Part shown: positions 1-7,859 of the stretch, piece by piece
Position numbering within the stretch: the first letter of the stretch is position 1
Layout: the number at the start of each line of letters is the position of its first letter
Origin: Pedobacter sp. BMA
GTDB taxonomy: Bacteria; Bacteroidota; Bacteroidia; Sphingobacteriales; Sphingobacteriaceae
NCBI RefSeq assembly: GCF_001027745.1
Contig: NZ_LECU01000005.1
Location: 372,001 to 436,000, forward strand
DNA length: 64,000 nt
Direction: 5' to 3'
The notes under the pieces: model-generated
What the model was told of the DNA's origin: nothing
What the model saw: the letters and a program-made list of their open reading frames with translations, nothing else
The model's database searches: none
Position numbers and translations under genes: made by a program

Positions 1-194
1 TTACGGTAACGATGCTTCATGAAACTTTCAGTTGCTGCAGTACAGTAAACATTCTGGCTGCCACCTATTGCGTGGTCGCCGTGCGCATGAGAAACTACTG
101 CTTCTTTTACCGGCTGCTGAGGATCAAGGTAAAAATCCCCGTATGTGCAATACAAGCCTACAGGGGTAATCGTAATAAAATCGTCTAAAATCAT
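1..194 (-). CDS. MBL-fold exonuclease-like protein, N-terminal part (cut by window edge)
   Basis: The first 64 residues of a minus-strand protein whose remainder lies left of the window. It starts at ATG 194 and is open to base 1. Residues 36-41 read HAHGDH, the metal-binding HxHxDH signature of metallo-beta-lactamase-fold nucleases. The preceding strand pattern (a GLYC segment, then GDFYLDP) resembles the DNA-ligase-associated exonuclease / mRNA 3'-end-processing-factor-like family. These enzymes are thought to process nucleic-acid ends in the cytoplasm using two metal ions. The fold is clear from the motif. The exact subfamily is inference because the rest of the active site is outside the window. 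Confidence 0.75.
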   Translation of the reverse strand, partial: MILDDFITITPVGLYCTYGDFYLDPQQPVKEAVVSHAHGDHAIGGSQNVYCTAATESFMKHRYR

Positions 195-262
195 GACTGG
201 ATTTATGGGAATAATAATTTGTGGGGTTCAGTTGATGATTTTCCCGGAGCCAGGCAGTGCAT

Positions 263-877
263 TTACTCAGAAACCTTTAAATCTGCTGCTGCTTTCAAAA
301 ACTGTCGATGCAAGGCTAACACCTGTTCAATAACCGGATGCTTTTCATCATTAATCAGAAAATGATTGGCCATTTTCACTTTTTCTTCATCACTGAGTTG
401 TTTATCCATCCGGGCCTTAACCTGCTCAGCCGTAACCTGATCGCGGTTCATTACCCTTTGTATCCTCACTTCTGCCGGCGCAGTAACCAGAATGGTGGTA
501 TCGCACATTTTATACGAACCACTCTCAAAAAGCAGAGCCGCTTCCTTAAGGGTATAAGGAACATTAGGGTTAACATTGGCCTCCCAGGCATCAAAGGCAC
601 GGAATACGGCCGGATGTACCAATCCGTTTAGTTTGTTTAACTCAGCCTCGTTGTTGAAAACAATTCCCGCAATATGCTTATTATTCAGCTTTCCATCCTC
701 GAAATAACTCTCCTCACCAAAAGCCAGCTTTACGCCTGCAATCAATTCAGCATCCTGAATCATGATGTTTTTGGCTTCAGTATCGGCGTAAAAAACCGGA
801 ATACCCAACACTTCAAAAACCTTACATACAGTAGTTTTTCCGCTACCAATTCCGCCCGTTATGCCTACTTTATACAT
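263..877 (-). CDS. coaE: Dephospho-CoA kinase
   Basis: Last step of coenzyme A synthesis: ATP-dependent phosphorylation of the 3'-hydroxyl of dephospho-CoA, in the cytoplasm. At 204 aa it has the usual family length. It opens with a P-loop (GITGGIGSGKTT, residues 5-16), followed by the YADTEAK segment typical of the CoaE substrate region. Its ATG overlaps the stop codon of the upstream ybbR-like gene by one base (TAATG), so the two are probably translationally coupled. The ybbR-coaE order is common in Bacteroidota. Identification is secure. Confidence 0.96.
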   Translation of the reverse strand: MYKVGITGGIGSGKTTVCKVFEVLGIPVFYADTEAKNIMIQDAELIAGVKLAFGEESYFEDGKLNNKHIAGIVFNNEAELNKLNGLVHPAVFRAFDAWEANVNPNVPYTLKEAALLFESGSYKMCDTTILVTAPAEVRIQRVMNRDQVTAEQVKARMDKQLSDEEKVKMANHFLINDEKHPVIEQVLALHRQFLKAAADLKVSE

Positions 878-1824
878 TATTTTTCTACTACAAAATCTAC
901 TTTAGCCGGAGTAATACTTACCAGTTTACAGTAACCCGGAAATTCGCTTAATTTAACCGTAAACTGATTATGATGGAGTTTCGACCATTCATCTGCATCA
1001 ACCACGGCAGTAATAAAATCAGCATCAACCTGGTTAAAGTTGCCCAAAGCCACTAAGAAAGTAACCTTTACTTTTTTAGGATAAAGTTTTATACTGTTGT
1101 AATTCCTGTTATTGATTATTTTCAATGGAACCTCCAGTGTTTTCTCCGTAAATTCATCGACACCCAGTTTAACCTCAACCGATGAAGGATAAATGCTTAC
1201 GTTTTTATGGATGCTATGCTGCAAGGCAACCCTGATGGTGCTGCTCGATTGTACTTTATTTAGTTTTAAAGTGTCAGTAGGCCAGGATGTTATTTTATTG
1301 AGCTCCTCTAAAGGACCGGCAACTTTAACAAATTTTGGGTTCAGAAGAATCTCATTCGCTATTCCATACTGTTTCACAAATTCGACTTTTTGAATCAGCT
1401 TTATCGGAACCCGCTTTACCACCCGCTTGGTAAAATCAAAATACAGGGTATCAGGTTTAATTGAAATCACTTTCTGTGCACTTTCCACTTGCTGGTTGAT
1501 ACTGAAAAGCTGATCAGAACAGACAATAAAATCTTTACTGTTTAATTGATTCAGGTTAACAGCAATAGAAGGAGGACTGATCCTCAAACGGGCAAAAAGC
1601 AACTGCCACCCTGTACCTTCCACCTGTAAATCAACCGTGTCAGACTGCAATGGATAAAAAGCCCGCTTCGTGGGCGAGTTTTTAAACACCAGCACGGTTT
1701 TCGCATTATAGATATACTTATTGTTTAAAGCCATGAAAAACCATGCTGCAATAGCCAGCGCCAGGCAAGCCAAAAGGCTTAAAACACGTCTTCTCTCAAT
1801 TTTAGTTAACCGGATAAAGGGCAT
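877..1824 (-). CDS. YbbR-like (CdaR-type) membrane-anchored protein
   Basis: A 315-aa protein with a short basic N-terminus (residues 1-13), one membrane helix at about 14-34, and a long extracytoplasmic part. That part is rich in alternating beta strands with valine/lysine-rich repeats, as in YbbR domains. In Firmicutes the YbbR protein CdaR modulates the diadenylate cyclase CdaA; no cdaA is visible here, so that role is not established. It is the first gene of a two-gene unit with coaE (one-base stop/start overlap). A TAnnTTTG element lies about 50 bp upstream, inside the yajC terminator region. The family call is good; the function is unknown. Confidence 0.8.
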   Translation of the reverse strand: MPFIRLTKIERRRVLSLLACLALAIAAWFFMALNNKYIYNAKTVLVFKNSPTKRAFYPLQSDTVDLQVEGTGWQLLFARLRISPPSIAVNLNQLNSKDFIVCSDQLFSINQQVESAQKVISIKPDTLYFDFTKRVVKRVPIKLIQKVEFVKQYGIANEILLNPKFVKVAGPLEELNKITSWPTDTLKLNKVQSSSTIRVALQHSIHKNVSIYPSSVEVKLGVDEFTEKTLEVPLKIINNRNYNSIKLYPKKVKVTFLVALGNFNQVDADFITAVVDADEWSKLHHNQFTVKLSEFPGYCKLVSITPAKVDFVVEK

Positions 1825-1871
1825 AGCACAATAAATTGTCGCTTAATGAAAAATATCATTAACCATAAAGT

Positions 1872-1879
1872 CAAATGTA
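1872..1879 (-). promoter_or_regulatory. Candidate -7 promoter element for ybbR-coaE
   Basis: Minus-strand TACATTTG matches the Bacteroidota primary-sigma -7 consensus TAnnTTTG. It lies about 48 bp upstream of the ybbR-like start and just past the yajC terminator hairpin. No TTG was found at the usual -33 distance, so support is from the -7 element and location only. Confidence 0.4.
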
Positions 1880-1882
1880 ATA

Positions 1883-1915
1883 AAACAAAAACAGTCCCGA
1901 AAGTTTTCGGGACTG
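1883..1915 (-). terminator. Rho-independent terminator of the nusB-DUF1573-yajC unit
   Basis: An inverted repeat (CAGTCCCGAAA / TTTCGGGACTG, 1892-1915) is followed on the minus strand by a T-rich tract (TTTTTGTTTTA). It lies about 25 bp after the yajC stop codon. Confidence 0.85.
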
Positions 1916-1939
1916 CGCTTATATTTTGATGAGAATCAA

Positions 1940-2260
1940 TTATGCTTTAACCGCAGGAGCAGCTGCTTTAGTAGCATCCAGGGATACTGCTGATTTATCG
2001 AAGCGGATTTTAGTACCACCCTCTACTTCAATAAGGAAAGTAGTTTCATTCATATCGGCAATACGACCGTGAATACCTGCAGTAGTGATAATTTTATCAC
2101 CTTTCTTTAATTCTGAAATTAACTTCTTATGTTCTTTTGCTTTTTTAACTTGCGGACGGATCATGAAAAAGTAGAATACTACAGCCACTGCACCTAGCAT
2201 GATCAACTGACCATATTGTGCAAATCCTCCCGTTGCTTGTAAAATTATTGTTGATGTCAT
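1940..2260 (-). CDS. yajC: Preprotein translocase subunit YajC
   Basis: Small inner-membrane accessory subunit of the SecDF-YajC complex, which assists Sec-dependent export. At 106 aa it has typical length. A single membrane helix at about 17-34 ends in the family signature FFMIRPQ, followed by a basic K-rich stretch and a cytoplasmic beta-rich domain (KKGDKIITTAGIHG, about 50-63) diagnostic of YajC. The C-terminal alanine-rich tail is variable in the family. It follows nusB and a DUF1573 gene on the same strand and ends at a clear terminator. Confidence 0.95.
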   Translation of the reverse strand: MTSTIILQATGGFAQYGQLIMLGAVAVVFYFFMIRPQVKKAKEHKKLISELKKGDKIITTAGIHGRIADMNETTFLIEVEGGTKIRFDKSAVSLDATKAAAPAVKA

Positions 2261-2311
2261 TTATCTATTTATTTTATTTTTTGATTAGTTAAATATGGCA
2301 ATGCTTAAGAA

Positions 2312-2758
2312 TTATTTTTTCTCTAAAACTTCACCAACTAAATGTACCGTGGTAATATTCGGATTGGCATTTGAGGTAACCGTAATCACCTTATCCTGCA
2401 TGCCCATTTTACCCTCACTGTTAAAAACCACGTTAATCTTTCCATCCTTACCTGGTAAAATAGGTTCCCCTGGTACCTGCGGAATGGTACAGCCACAGGT
2501 AGCTGTAGCATTTGAAATAATTAAAGGGCTTTTACCTGTATTTTTAAATTTAAACTCATGCACTACCTTTTCCCCCTGCTCAATTTTACCGAAATCGAAA
2601 ATATCTCTTTCAAATATGATTACAGGTGCATCTGCAGGTGCTATCTTCGACCCTTTAGTAGTGTCGCCAGCCACAGTTTGTTGATCCGTAGTATTATTCG
2701 CATTGCGACAAGCGCTAAAAGATATTACGGCAATTGCCAGTATGAATAGTTTCTTCAT
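2312..2758 (-). CDS. DUF1573 domain lipoprotein
   Basis: A 148-aa predicted lipoprotein. The start is placed at ATG 2758, one base after the nusB stop, because it gives a clean type-II signal peptide (MKKLFILAIAVISFSAC, lipobox Cys17). An upstream in-frame start at 2770 would overlap nusB and spoil the signal. The mature part has the DUF1573 core at about 45-148: a fibronectin/Ig-like beta sandwich with FDFGKIEQGE, FKNTG and a CGC motif (TATCGCTIPQVPGEPI). These domains are very common in Bacteroidota secreted proteins. The molecular role is unknown. Co-directional with nusB and yajC. Confidence 0.85.
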   Translation of the reverse strand: MKKLFILAIAVISFSACRNANNTTDQQTVAGDTTKGSKIAPADAPVIIFERDIFDFGKIEQGEKVVHEFKFKNTGKSPLIISNATATCGCTIPQVPGEPILPGKDGKINVVFNSEGKMGMQDKVITVTSNANPNITTVHLVGEVLEKK

Positions 2759-2759
2759 G

Positions 2760-3710
2760 TTAATCCTCAATTAATCCACGACCGACTTTTTTAATCGTGT
2801 TGTTCTTTTTAAGATCACCTAAAATTTTGTCCAAAATACCGTTTATAAACGAATTACTTTTCGGCGTACTGTAATCTTTTGATAACTCAAGATATTCGTT
2901 TATGGTTACTTTTACCGGAATAGACGGGAAATTCAACAGCTCACAGATGGCCATTTTCATCAAAATTGTATCCATTAAAGCAATACGTTCCGATTCCCAG
3001 TTTTTTGTCCTGTCTGCAATCATTTCCTGGTATTTGGCATCATTCTGTAAGGTGTAAACAAACAAATCCTGTACAAACTTACTGTCTTCAATCCAGTCGG
3101 CGCTTATTTCCGTTAACTTGTTTTTGAAAGGATCATCAAAAGTAAAGTTCTTCAAAGTTTTGGCAACCATACCTTTCATCACTTCGTGGTCAACCTGCCA
3201 GTTGATGAATTTTTCTTCAAAAACCTGGATAATACCCTGATTTTTTAAAATGATCTTTCTGAAAATGTATTTGATGATATCTTTAGATGACTCTAAACTT
3301 TCATTTGGATCTGCAAGATAATCTGCATACTCTTTGGAAGCTTTTAATGAATTGTAAACTGTTTTGCGGATTTCAGGATCGAAACCCCAGTCTACCTTGT
3401 ATTTCTTGATTGCCGATACATACTCGGGGTTTTGCTGAAGCATAACGCTGAATTTGTTGTGTAGCAATTTCATGTTTGGATTTAAATCCGCTTCGGTTTT
3501 CAGGTACTTGTTTGCACGTTCAGCAGCGTCGTTTGCTGTAAACTCGGTAACCTCTACCATTAGTGATAACATCCAGATGTACATTTCGTACACGCTATCA
3601 ATGCTCTGCATTAAAGTTTTCAAATCACCTTTAATGTCTTTCTTGTCTGCCATTTGCCAAGCAAAAATATTTTGCAAAGCTTTGATTCTTAAGTGCCTTC
3701 TATTTAACAT
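2760..3710 (-). CDS. nusB: Transcription antitermination factor NusB, long Bacteroidota form
   Basis: NusB binds boxA RNA with NusE (ribosomal protein S10) and promotes antitermination of rRNA operons. The canonical NusB fold occupies the C-terminal half (about 175-310), with the signature region MDTILMKMAICELLNFPSIPVKVTINEY and the SFINGILDKIL helix near the end. The protein is 316 aa, about twice the E. coli length, because of a helical N-terminal extension; long forms like this are usual in Bacteroidota. First gene of the nusB-DUF1573-yajC unit, with one base between its stop and the next ATG. Confidence 0.93.
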   Translation of the reverse strand: MLNRRHLRIKALQNIFAWQMADKKDIKGDLKTLMQSIDSVYEMYIWMLSLMVEVTEFTANDAAERANKYLKTEADLNPNMKLLHNKFSVMLQQNPEYVSAIKKYKVDWGFDPEIRKTVYNSLKASKEYADYLADPNESLESSKDIIKYIFRKIILKNQGIIQVFEEKFINWQVDHEVMKGMVAKTLKNFTFDDPFKNKLTEISADWIEDSKFVQDLFVYTLQNDAKYQEMIADRTKNWESERIALMDTILMKMAICELLNFPSIPVKVTINEYLELSKDYSTPKSNSFINGILDKILGDLKKNNTIKKVGRGLIED

Positions 3711-3757
3711 GAATGTAAGAACGAGTGCGGTTTATAAAACCTTTTTTTAATAATTAT

Positions 3758-4855
3758 TTAATATGACGATTTAATTTTTTTAATATCTGCTATTCTTTTC
3801 TCAGCAATCCGGTTCGCTGCAATGTTGGTTGGTATATGCTCAGCCTTGCTTAATTTAATCACGCTACGCGTAGCATCGTATATATTTTCAGTCAACTGAA
3901 CGGTACGTTTTTTACCAAAACCCGTCAGCTCCGAATAACAAGAAATCAATCCGCCTGCATTAATTAAGTAGTCAGGCGCAAAAAGAATCCCCTTCTTTAA
4001 CAACAGCTCACTATCAACAACCTCATCTTTAAGCTGGTTGTTTGCCGATCCTGCGATAATGGCAAACTTCATGCGTTCGATGGTTTTATTGTTCACTGTA
4101 GCCCCCATCGCACATGGCGCATATACATCCGCATCGCATCCAAATATCTTGTCGGCTTCAATCGGCTTCGCCTTATACTTGCGGGCCACATAAGTCAGCT
4201 GCTCCTGGTTAATATCACTAATCAGTACTTCGGCATTTTCTTTACGCAGCAAAGCAACCAGATGTTCCCCTACATTGCCAATGCCCTGCACTACCACAGT
4301 CCTTCCGGCAAGCATATCGGTTCCAAAAACCTCCTTAACACTTGCTTTAATACCCAAATATACCCCTTGCGCCGTAAACGGAGCAGGATTTCCGGCACCA
4401 CCAATTGATTCCGGAACGCCGGTAACGTGATTGGTTTCCATCCGGATGTATTCCATATCCCGTGTATTGGTGCCCATCTCTTCTGCTGTAATGAACTCAC
4501 CGTTCAGGTTCTTTATAAACCTGCCGTAGCTGCGCATTAAAGTTTCCGTTTTATCCTTTCTCGAATCACCTATAATTACGCCTTTACCACCTCCCAGATT
4601 CAGGCCCGTAATCGCGGCTTTATAAGTCATCCCTCTGGATAAACGCAATGCATCTTCTAACGCCTCCCCCTCTGTAACATAACTCCACATCCGCGTTCCG
4701 CCCAAAGCAGGTCCCAGTGTAGTATCATGTATCGCAATAATCGCTTTTAAACCTGTATCGGGATCATTACAGAAGACCAATTTTTTATGCCCGTAAGCAC
4801 TTAATTGCTCTAAAATGGAAGTATCTGTCGAAGAATTAACTGGCATATGGATCAT
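3758..4855 (-). CDS. Glu/Leu/Phe/Val dehydrogenase, leucine dehydrogenase-like
   Basis: NAD-dependent oxidative deamination of an amino acid, most likely a branched-chain one. ATG 4855 gives 365 aa, close to the ~365 of leucine dehydrogenases; ATG 4846 is the alternative, and a TTG at 4873 would lengthen it slightly. The substrate domain has PALGGTRMW (about 49-57) and the glycine-rich LNLGGGKGVIIGD with catalytic Lys91. A second dehydrogenase-family lysine is Lys79. EEMGTNTRD follows, then a Rossmann domain with VVQGIGNVGEHL. The family is certain. Leucine over phenylalanine or valine is inferred from length and motif style. Confidence 0.9.
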   Translation of the reverse strand: MIHMPVNSSTDTSILEQLSAYGHKKLVFCNDPDTGLKAIIAIHDTTLGPALGGTRMWSYVTEGEALEDALRLSRGMTYKAAITGLNLGGGKGVIIGDSRKDKTETLMRSYGRFIKNLNGEFITAEEMGTNTRDMEYIRMETNHVTGVPESIGGAGNPAPFTAQGVYLGIKASVKEVFGTDMLAGRTVVVQGIGNVGEHLVALLRKENAEVLISDINQEQLTYVARKYKAKPIEADKIFGCDADVYAPCAMGATVNNKTIERMKFAIIAGSANNQLKDEVVDSELLLKKGILFAPDYLINAGGLISCYSELTGFGKKRTVQLTENIYDATRSVIKLSKAEHIPTNIAANRIAEKRIADIKKIKSSY

Positions 4856-4870
4856 TCGGCTAACCTGCTG

Positions 4871-4878
4871 CAAAATTA
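4871..4878 (-). promoter_or_regulatory. Candidate -7 element for the amino-acid dehydrogenase
   Basis: Minus-strand TAATTTTG fits TAnnTTTG and ends 16 bp before the preferred ATG (4855). An identical octamer lies 49 bp further upstream (4920-4927). No convincing -33 TTG is placed for either. Confidence 0.35.
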
Positions 4879-4940
4879 AAATAAAAAACCATTATTACAC
4901 CTATTTAACTAAACTATAACAAAATTACTTCCGCATTGGC

Positions 4941-4948
4941 TAAATTTG
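4941..4948 (+). promoter_or_regulatory. Candidate -7 element very close to the ABC transporter start
   Basis: TAAATTTG matches TAnnTTTG and ends 6 bp before ATG 4955. If used, the transcript would begin at or within a base or two of the start codon, that is, be leaderless or nearly so. No -33 TTG at the usual spacing was found. Confidence 0.35.
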
Positions 4949-4954
4949 CCAAAC

Positions 4955-6745
4955 ATGAAACATCTTAGCCGGTTAAATAAGTACTTCCTGAAATATAAAT
5001 GGTGGATCATTCCAGGCAGTATATTCGTAGTGATTTCCAATATCTTCGGCGTTGTACCGGCGCAGGTAATCGGATATGCGGTCGACCTCATTACCGAAAA
5101 TGTTCAGATTTACAATTTGTTTAACGGATTCGATCGCCAGGAAGTGATATATAGCATCTTTAGCAGTAACCTGCTTTATTTCGGTCTGCTCGTAATTGGA
5201 TTGTATATTCTGCGCGGCTTATTTCTGTTCTTCATGCGCCAAACCATTATCCTCATGTCGCGCCATATTGAGTTTGACATGAAGAATGAAATTTATCAGC
5301 ATTATCAGGAATTAAGCCTTGGCTTTTACCGCCGCAACAATACAGGCGACCTGATGAACCGTGCTACTGAAGATGTAAACCGCGTAAGGATGTATGTTGG
5401 CCCTGCAATTATGTACACCATTAATACTTTCGTACTATCGGTTTTAATTATATGGTCAATGTTTGATGTAAATTCCAAACTGGCCATCTACTGTCTTTTG
5501 CCACTGCCTTTCCTGGTGGTTATCATCTATTATGTAAACACTTTAATTTTCAAAAAGAGCGGTCAGATTCAGGAACGGCTCTCCGAGTTATCAAGTTTCG
5601 TACAGGAACGATTTTCAGGGATCAGAATTATCAAATCTTACGTGCGCGAAGACTATACCCGCAACATGTTCGAAATTCAGAGCAATAACTATAAAAAGGA
5701 CTCCATGAGCCTGGTAAAAGTATCTGCTTTATTTTATCCAACCATGCTGCTGCTGATTGGGCTAAGTACCATTCTAACTATTTTTATTGGCGGCAAACAG
5801 GTGATGAATGGCAATATCACCGCCGGCAACATTGCCGAATTCATCATATATATTAATCAGCTTACTTTCCCGGTAACCATGCTTGGTTGGGTAACCTCAT
5901 TGATTCAGCGTGCAGCTGCGTCCCAGAAAAGAATCAATGAATTTCTGGATATCCCTTCCGATATTCAATCAAATTCTTCTGCAGATCAGGATCTAGCAGG
6001 CAACATCAGCTTTCAGAATGTAAGCTTTACCTACCCGGATACCGGCATAGAGGCGCTAAAAAACATCAGTTTCGATATTAAAAGTGGCGAGTTCGTTGCC
6101 ATCATTGGTAAAACAGGCTCAGGAAAATCTACGCTCGCCAATCTGATCATGCGCATGTACGATGTGGAGCGGGGTAAAATTAAAATCGATAATACAGAAC
6201 TTAAATCGCTGAACCTTAAAAACTATCGGGGTCAGATTGGGTTTGTACCTCAGGAAGTTTTCCTGTTCTCCGATACCATTAAAAACAACATAGCATTCGG
6301 CCTTGATCAGGTTACCGATGAGGAGGTGCATGAGGCCGCGAAAAACGCATCCGTTTATCAAAACATCATTCATTTTGAAGACCAGTTCCAAACCATGCTC
6401 GGCGAAAGGGGTATCACGCTATCAGGCGGGCAAAAACAACGGGTTTCCATCGCGCGTGCCTTAATTAAATCACCAAAAATTTTAATATTTGACGACTGTT
6501 TATCTGCCGTTGACACCAAAACCGAGGAAGAAATCCTTCATAATCTGGGCAAAATCATGAAAGATAAGACCAGTATTTTAATTGCCCACAGGATTTCTAC
6601 CATAAAAAATGCAGATAAAATTCTGGTGCTTGACGATGGAAAAATCATCGAACAAGGCTCACATAATGAATTACTTAAGCTAAACGGCACCTATACGGAG
6701 CTCTACAATAACCAACTTTTAGAAGAAGTAACAAAAAGTATTTAA
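4955..6745 (+). CDS. ABC transporter, fused permease and ATPase
   Basis: A 596-aa half-transporter of the exporter type. Six membrane helices lie within about 15-310, with the coupling segment ELSLGFYRRNNTGDLMNRATEDV. The nucleotide-binding domain follows at about 335-590, with Walker A GKTGSGKST, signature LSGGQKQR and H-loop IAHRIS. The Walker B end reads LIFDDCLSAVD, with aspartate where the catalytic glutamate normally sits. That is the degenerate pattern seen in one half of heterodimeric exporters, although family members of this type occur widely. The start is ATG 4955; an in-frame TTG at 4946 is less likely. The substrate is unknown. A second fused ABC exporter lies at 11195-13021 with a canonical site. 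Confidence 0.92.
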   Translation: MKHLSRLNKYFLKYKWWIIPGSIFVVISNIFGVVPAQVIGYAVDLITENVQIYNLFNGFDRQEVIYSIFSSNLLYFGLLVIGLYILRGLFLFFMRQTIILMSRHIEFDMKNEIYQHYQELSLGFYRRNNTGDLMNRATEDVNRVRMYVGPAIMYTINTFVLSVLIIWSMFDVNSKLAIYCLLPLPFLVVIIYYVNTLIFKKSGQIQERLSELSSFVQERFSGIRIIKSYVREDYTRNMFEIQSNNYKKDSMSLVKVSALFYPTMLLLIGLSTILTIFIGGKQVMNGNITAGNIAEFIIYINQLTFPVTMLGWVTSLIQRAAASQKRINEFLDIPSDIQSNSSADQDLAGNISFQNVSFTYPDTGIEALKNISFDIKSGEFVAIIGKTGSGKSTLANLIMRMYDVERGKIKIDNTELKSLNLKNYRGQIGFVPQEVFLFSDTIKNNIAFGLDQVTDEEVHEAAKNASVYQNIIHFEDQFQTMLGERGITLSGGQKQRVSIARALIKSPKILIFDDCLSAVDTKTEEEILHNLGKIMKDKTSILIAHRISTIKNADKILVLDDGKIIEQGSHNELLKLNGTYTELYNNQLLEEVTKSI

Positions 6746-6813
6746 ATTGTACTTTGAACTTTAAATATTTGCTTTATATTTACCGAAACCAAAAACCAAC
6801 ATCAATACCAACC

Positions 6814-7137
6814 ATGGGAGAATTCGACAACAAGGAAAGAGAAGAAGTTTTTTCAAAGAAAGTTAGAGCAGGTAAGAGAACTTATTTCTTCGACGTGAAG
6901 GCTACTCGCTCAGGTGATTATTATTTAACAGTTACCGAGAGCAAGAAACGATTAGAAGACGGTGTATTTGTAAAACATAAAATCTTCTTATATAAAGAAG
7001 ACTTCGAAAAATTTACAGAAGGTCTTAATGAAACGGTTGATTACATAAAATCTCATCAGGACGTTGTTGAAAAACGCTACGAATACTCTGAAAACGGCGA
7101 GCATGTTGGAAGAGCATCAGACGATTTTTCTTTTTAA
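6814..7137 (+). CDS. PUR-alpha-like DNA/RNA-binding protein (DUF3276)
   Basis: A 107-aa single-domain protein. The pattern REEVFSKKVRAGKRTYFFDVK followed by GDYYLTVTESKKR is the PUR-repeat signature of DUF3276, a family found throughout Bacteroidota and in spirochaetes. PUR domains bind single-stranded nucleic acid, so a small cytoplasmic nucleic-acid-binding role is likely. The start is ATG 6814, where the conserved domain begins; an upstream in-frame start at 6754 would add 20 residues of unlike sequence. It is followed by a strong terminator. Its precise biological job is unknown. Confidence 0.85.
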   Translation: MGEFDNKEREEVFSKKVRAGKRTYFFDVKATRSGDYYLTVTESKKRLEDGVFVKHKIFLYKEDFEKFTEGLNETVDYIKSHQDVVEKRYEYSENGEHVGRASDDFSF

Positions 7138-7155
7138 ACATATATAGTTTCAAAA

Positions 7156-7189
7156 AAAAGCCTTTGTTATCAGTAACAAAGGCTTTTTT
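7156..7189 (+). terminator. Rho-independent terminator after the PUR-alpha-like gene
   Basis: A near-perfect stem (AAAGCCTTTGTTA / TAACAAAGGCTTT) with a TCAG loop and T tract. A-rich on its left and T-rich on its right, it could also serve the converging DUF5362 gene. Confidence 0.9.
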
Positions 7190-7215
7190 AATATCCGAAC
7201 TGTTCTATGTCTGGC

Positions 7216-7677
7216 TTAGGCTGCAGCCATTCCGGCACCTACTAAAAATACCAGCAAAAAATATCCGGCAATAACCATTATTGTGGCAATACCCCAAAAT
7301 TTAAACAACGACTTTAAATTAGATACCGCAGTATCCAGACTTTCCTGATCTCCAAACAACACCCCCTGCTTTCCTTTACCCGAAATTCTGGATAACAGCA
7401 GACTGGGATAAAAGTAAAATAAGCCTAAAGCCAGATACAAAACAGTGATGATAATAGAACCACCCTGACCAAAAGGCCCCAGTTGTTTAGCTAAAGCCGG
7501 ATTACCAGATAACATGGCAGGCACACTAAACGAAATCAAAATCAGCAATGCAGCAAACACAAATCCAACAATCGATAAAAATTTCGCCCACTTGGTGATG
7601 TCGTAAATATAACTGCGCATTTCCTCGGTAACAACCAATGTCACCTCTTCAGGCTTCTCTTGCTCAAATTCTTCCAT
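7216..7677 (-). CDS. DUF5362 family membrane protein
   Basis: A 153-aa predicted inner-membrane protein. The start is ATG 7677, giving an acidic N-terminus (MEEFEQEKPEEV); a GTG at 7725 would add 16 residues. Three hydrophobic spans are visible at about 32-53, 76-98 and 130-150. A WAKFLSIVGF motif leads into the first, and a soluble loop (GDQESLDTAVSNLKSLFKFWG) precedes the last. The pattern agrees with DUF5362 proteins, which are conserved in Bacteroidota and have no known function. Convergent with the PUR-alpha-like gene and divergent from ychF. Confidence 0.7.
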   Translation of the reverse strand: MEEFEQEKPEEVTLVVTEEMRSYIYDITKWAKFLSIVGFVFAALLILISFSVPAMLSGNPALAKQLGPFGQGGSIIITVLYLALGLFYFYPSLLLSRISGKGKQGVLFGDQESLDTAVSNLKSLFKFWGIATIMVIAGYFLLVFLVGAGMAAA

Positions 7678-7758
7678 TATCTTTTTTAAATTTTCAATAA
7701 ACTTAGACAAAATATCGATCAACACAAATTGCCGGCTTTAAATAAACGTTTAAAAGAT

Positions 7759-7766
7759 TATCTTTG
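7759..7766 (+). promoter_or_regulatory. Candidate -7 element for ychF
   Basis: TATCTTTG fits TAnnTTTG, about 94 bp upstream of the ychF start. That would give a fairly long 5' leader. The nearest upstream TTG (7729) is 27 bp away, longer than the usual 19-21. Confidence 0.35.
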
Positions 7767-7859
7767 CGGGATTTTTAGGAGGAAAGTCGCGAAACACATT
7801 GTGTTCAACGACATGTATGCCTGAACACGATTGAATAAAGACTTAAGACTAGAATATAA

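Noticed and set aside
6754..6813. In-frame extension of the PUR-alpha-like protein to 127 residues
   Set aside because: The extra 20 residues are unlike the family, and the conserved domain begins at ATG 6814.
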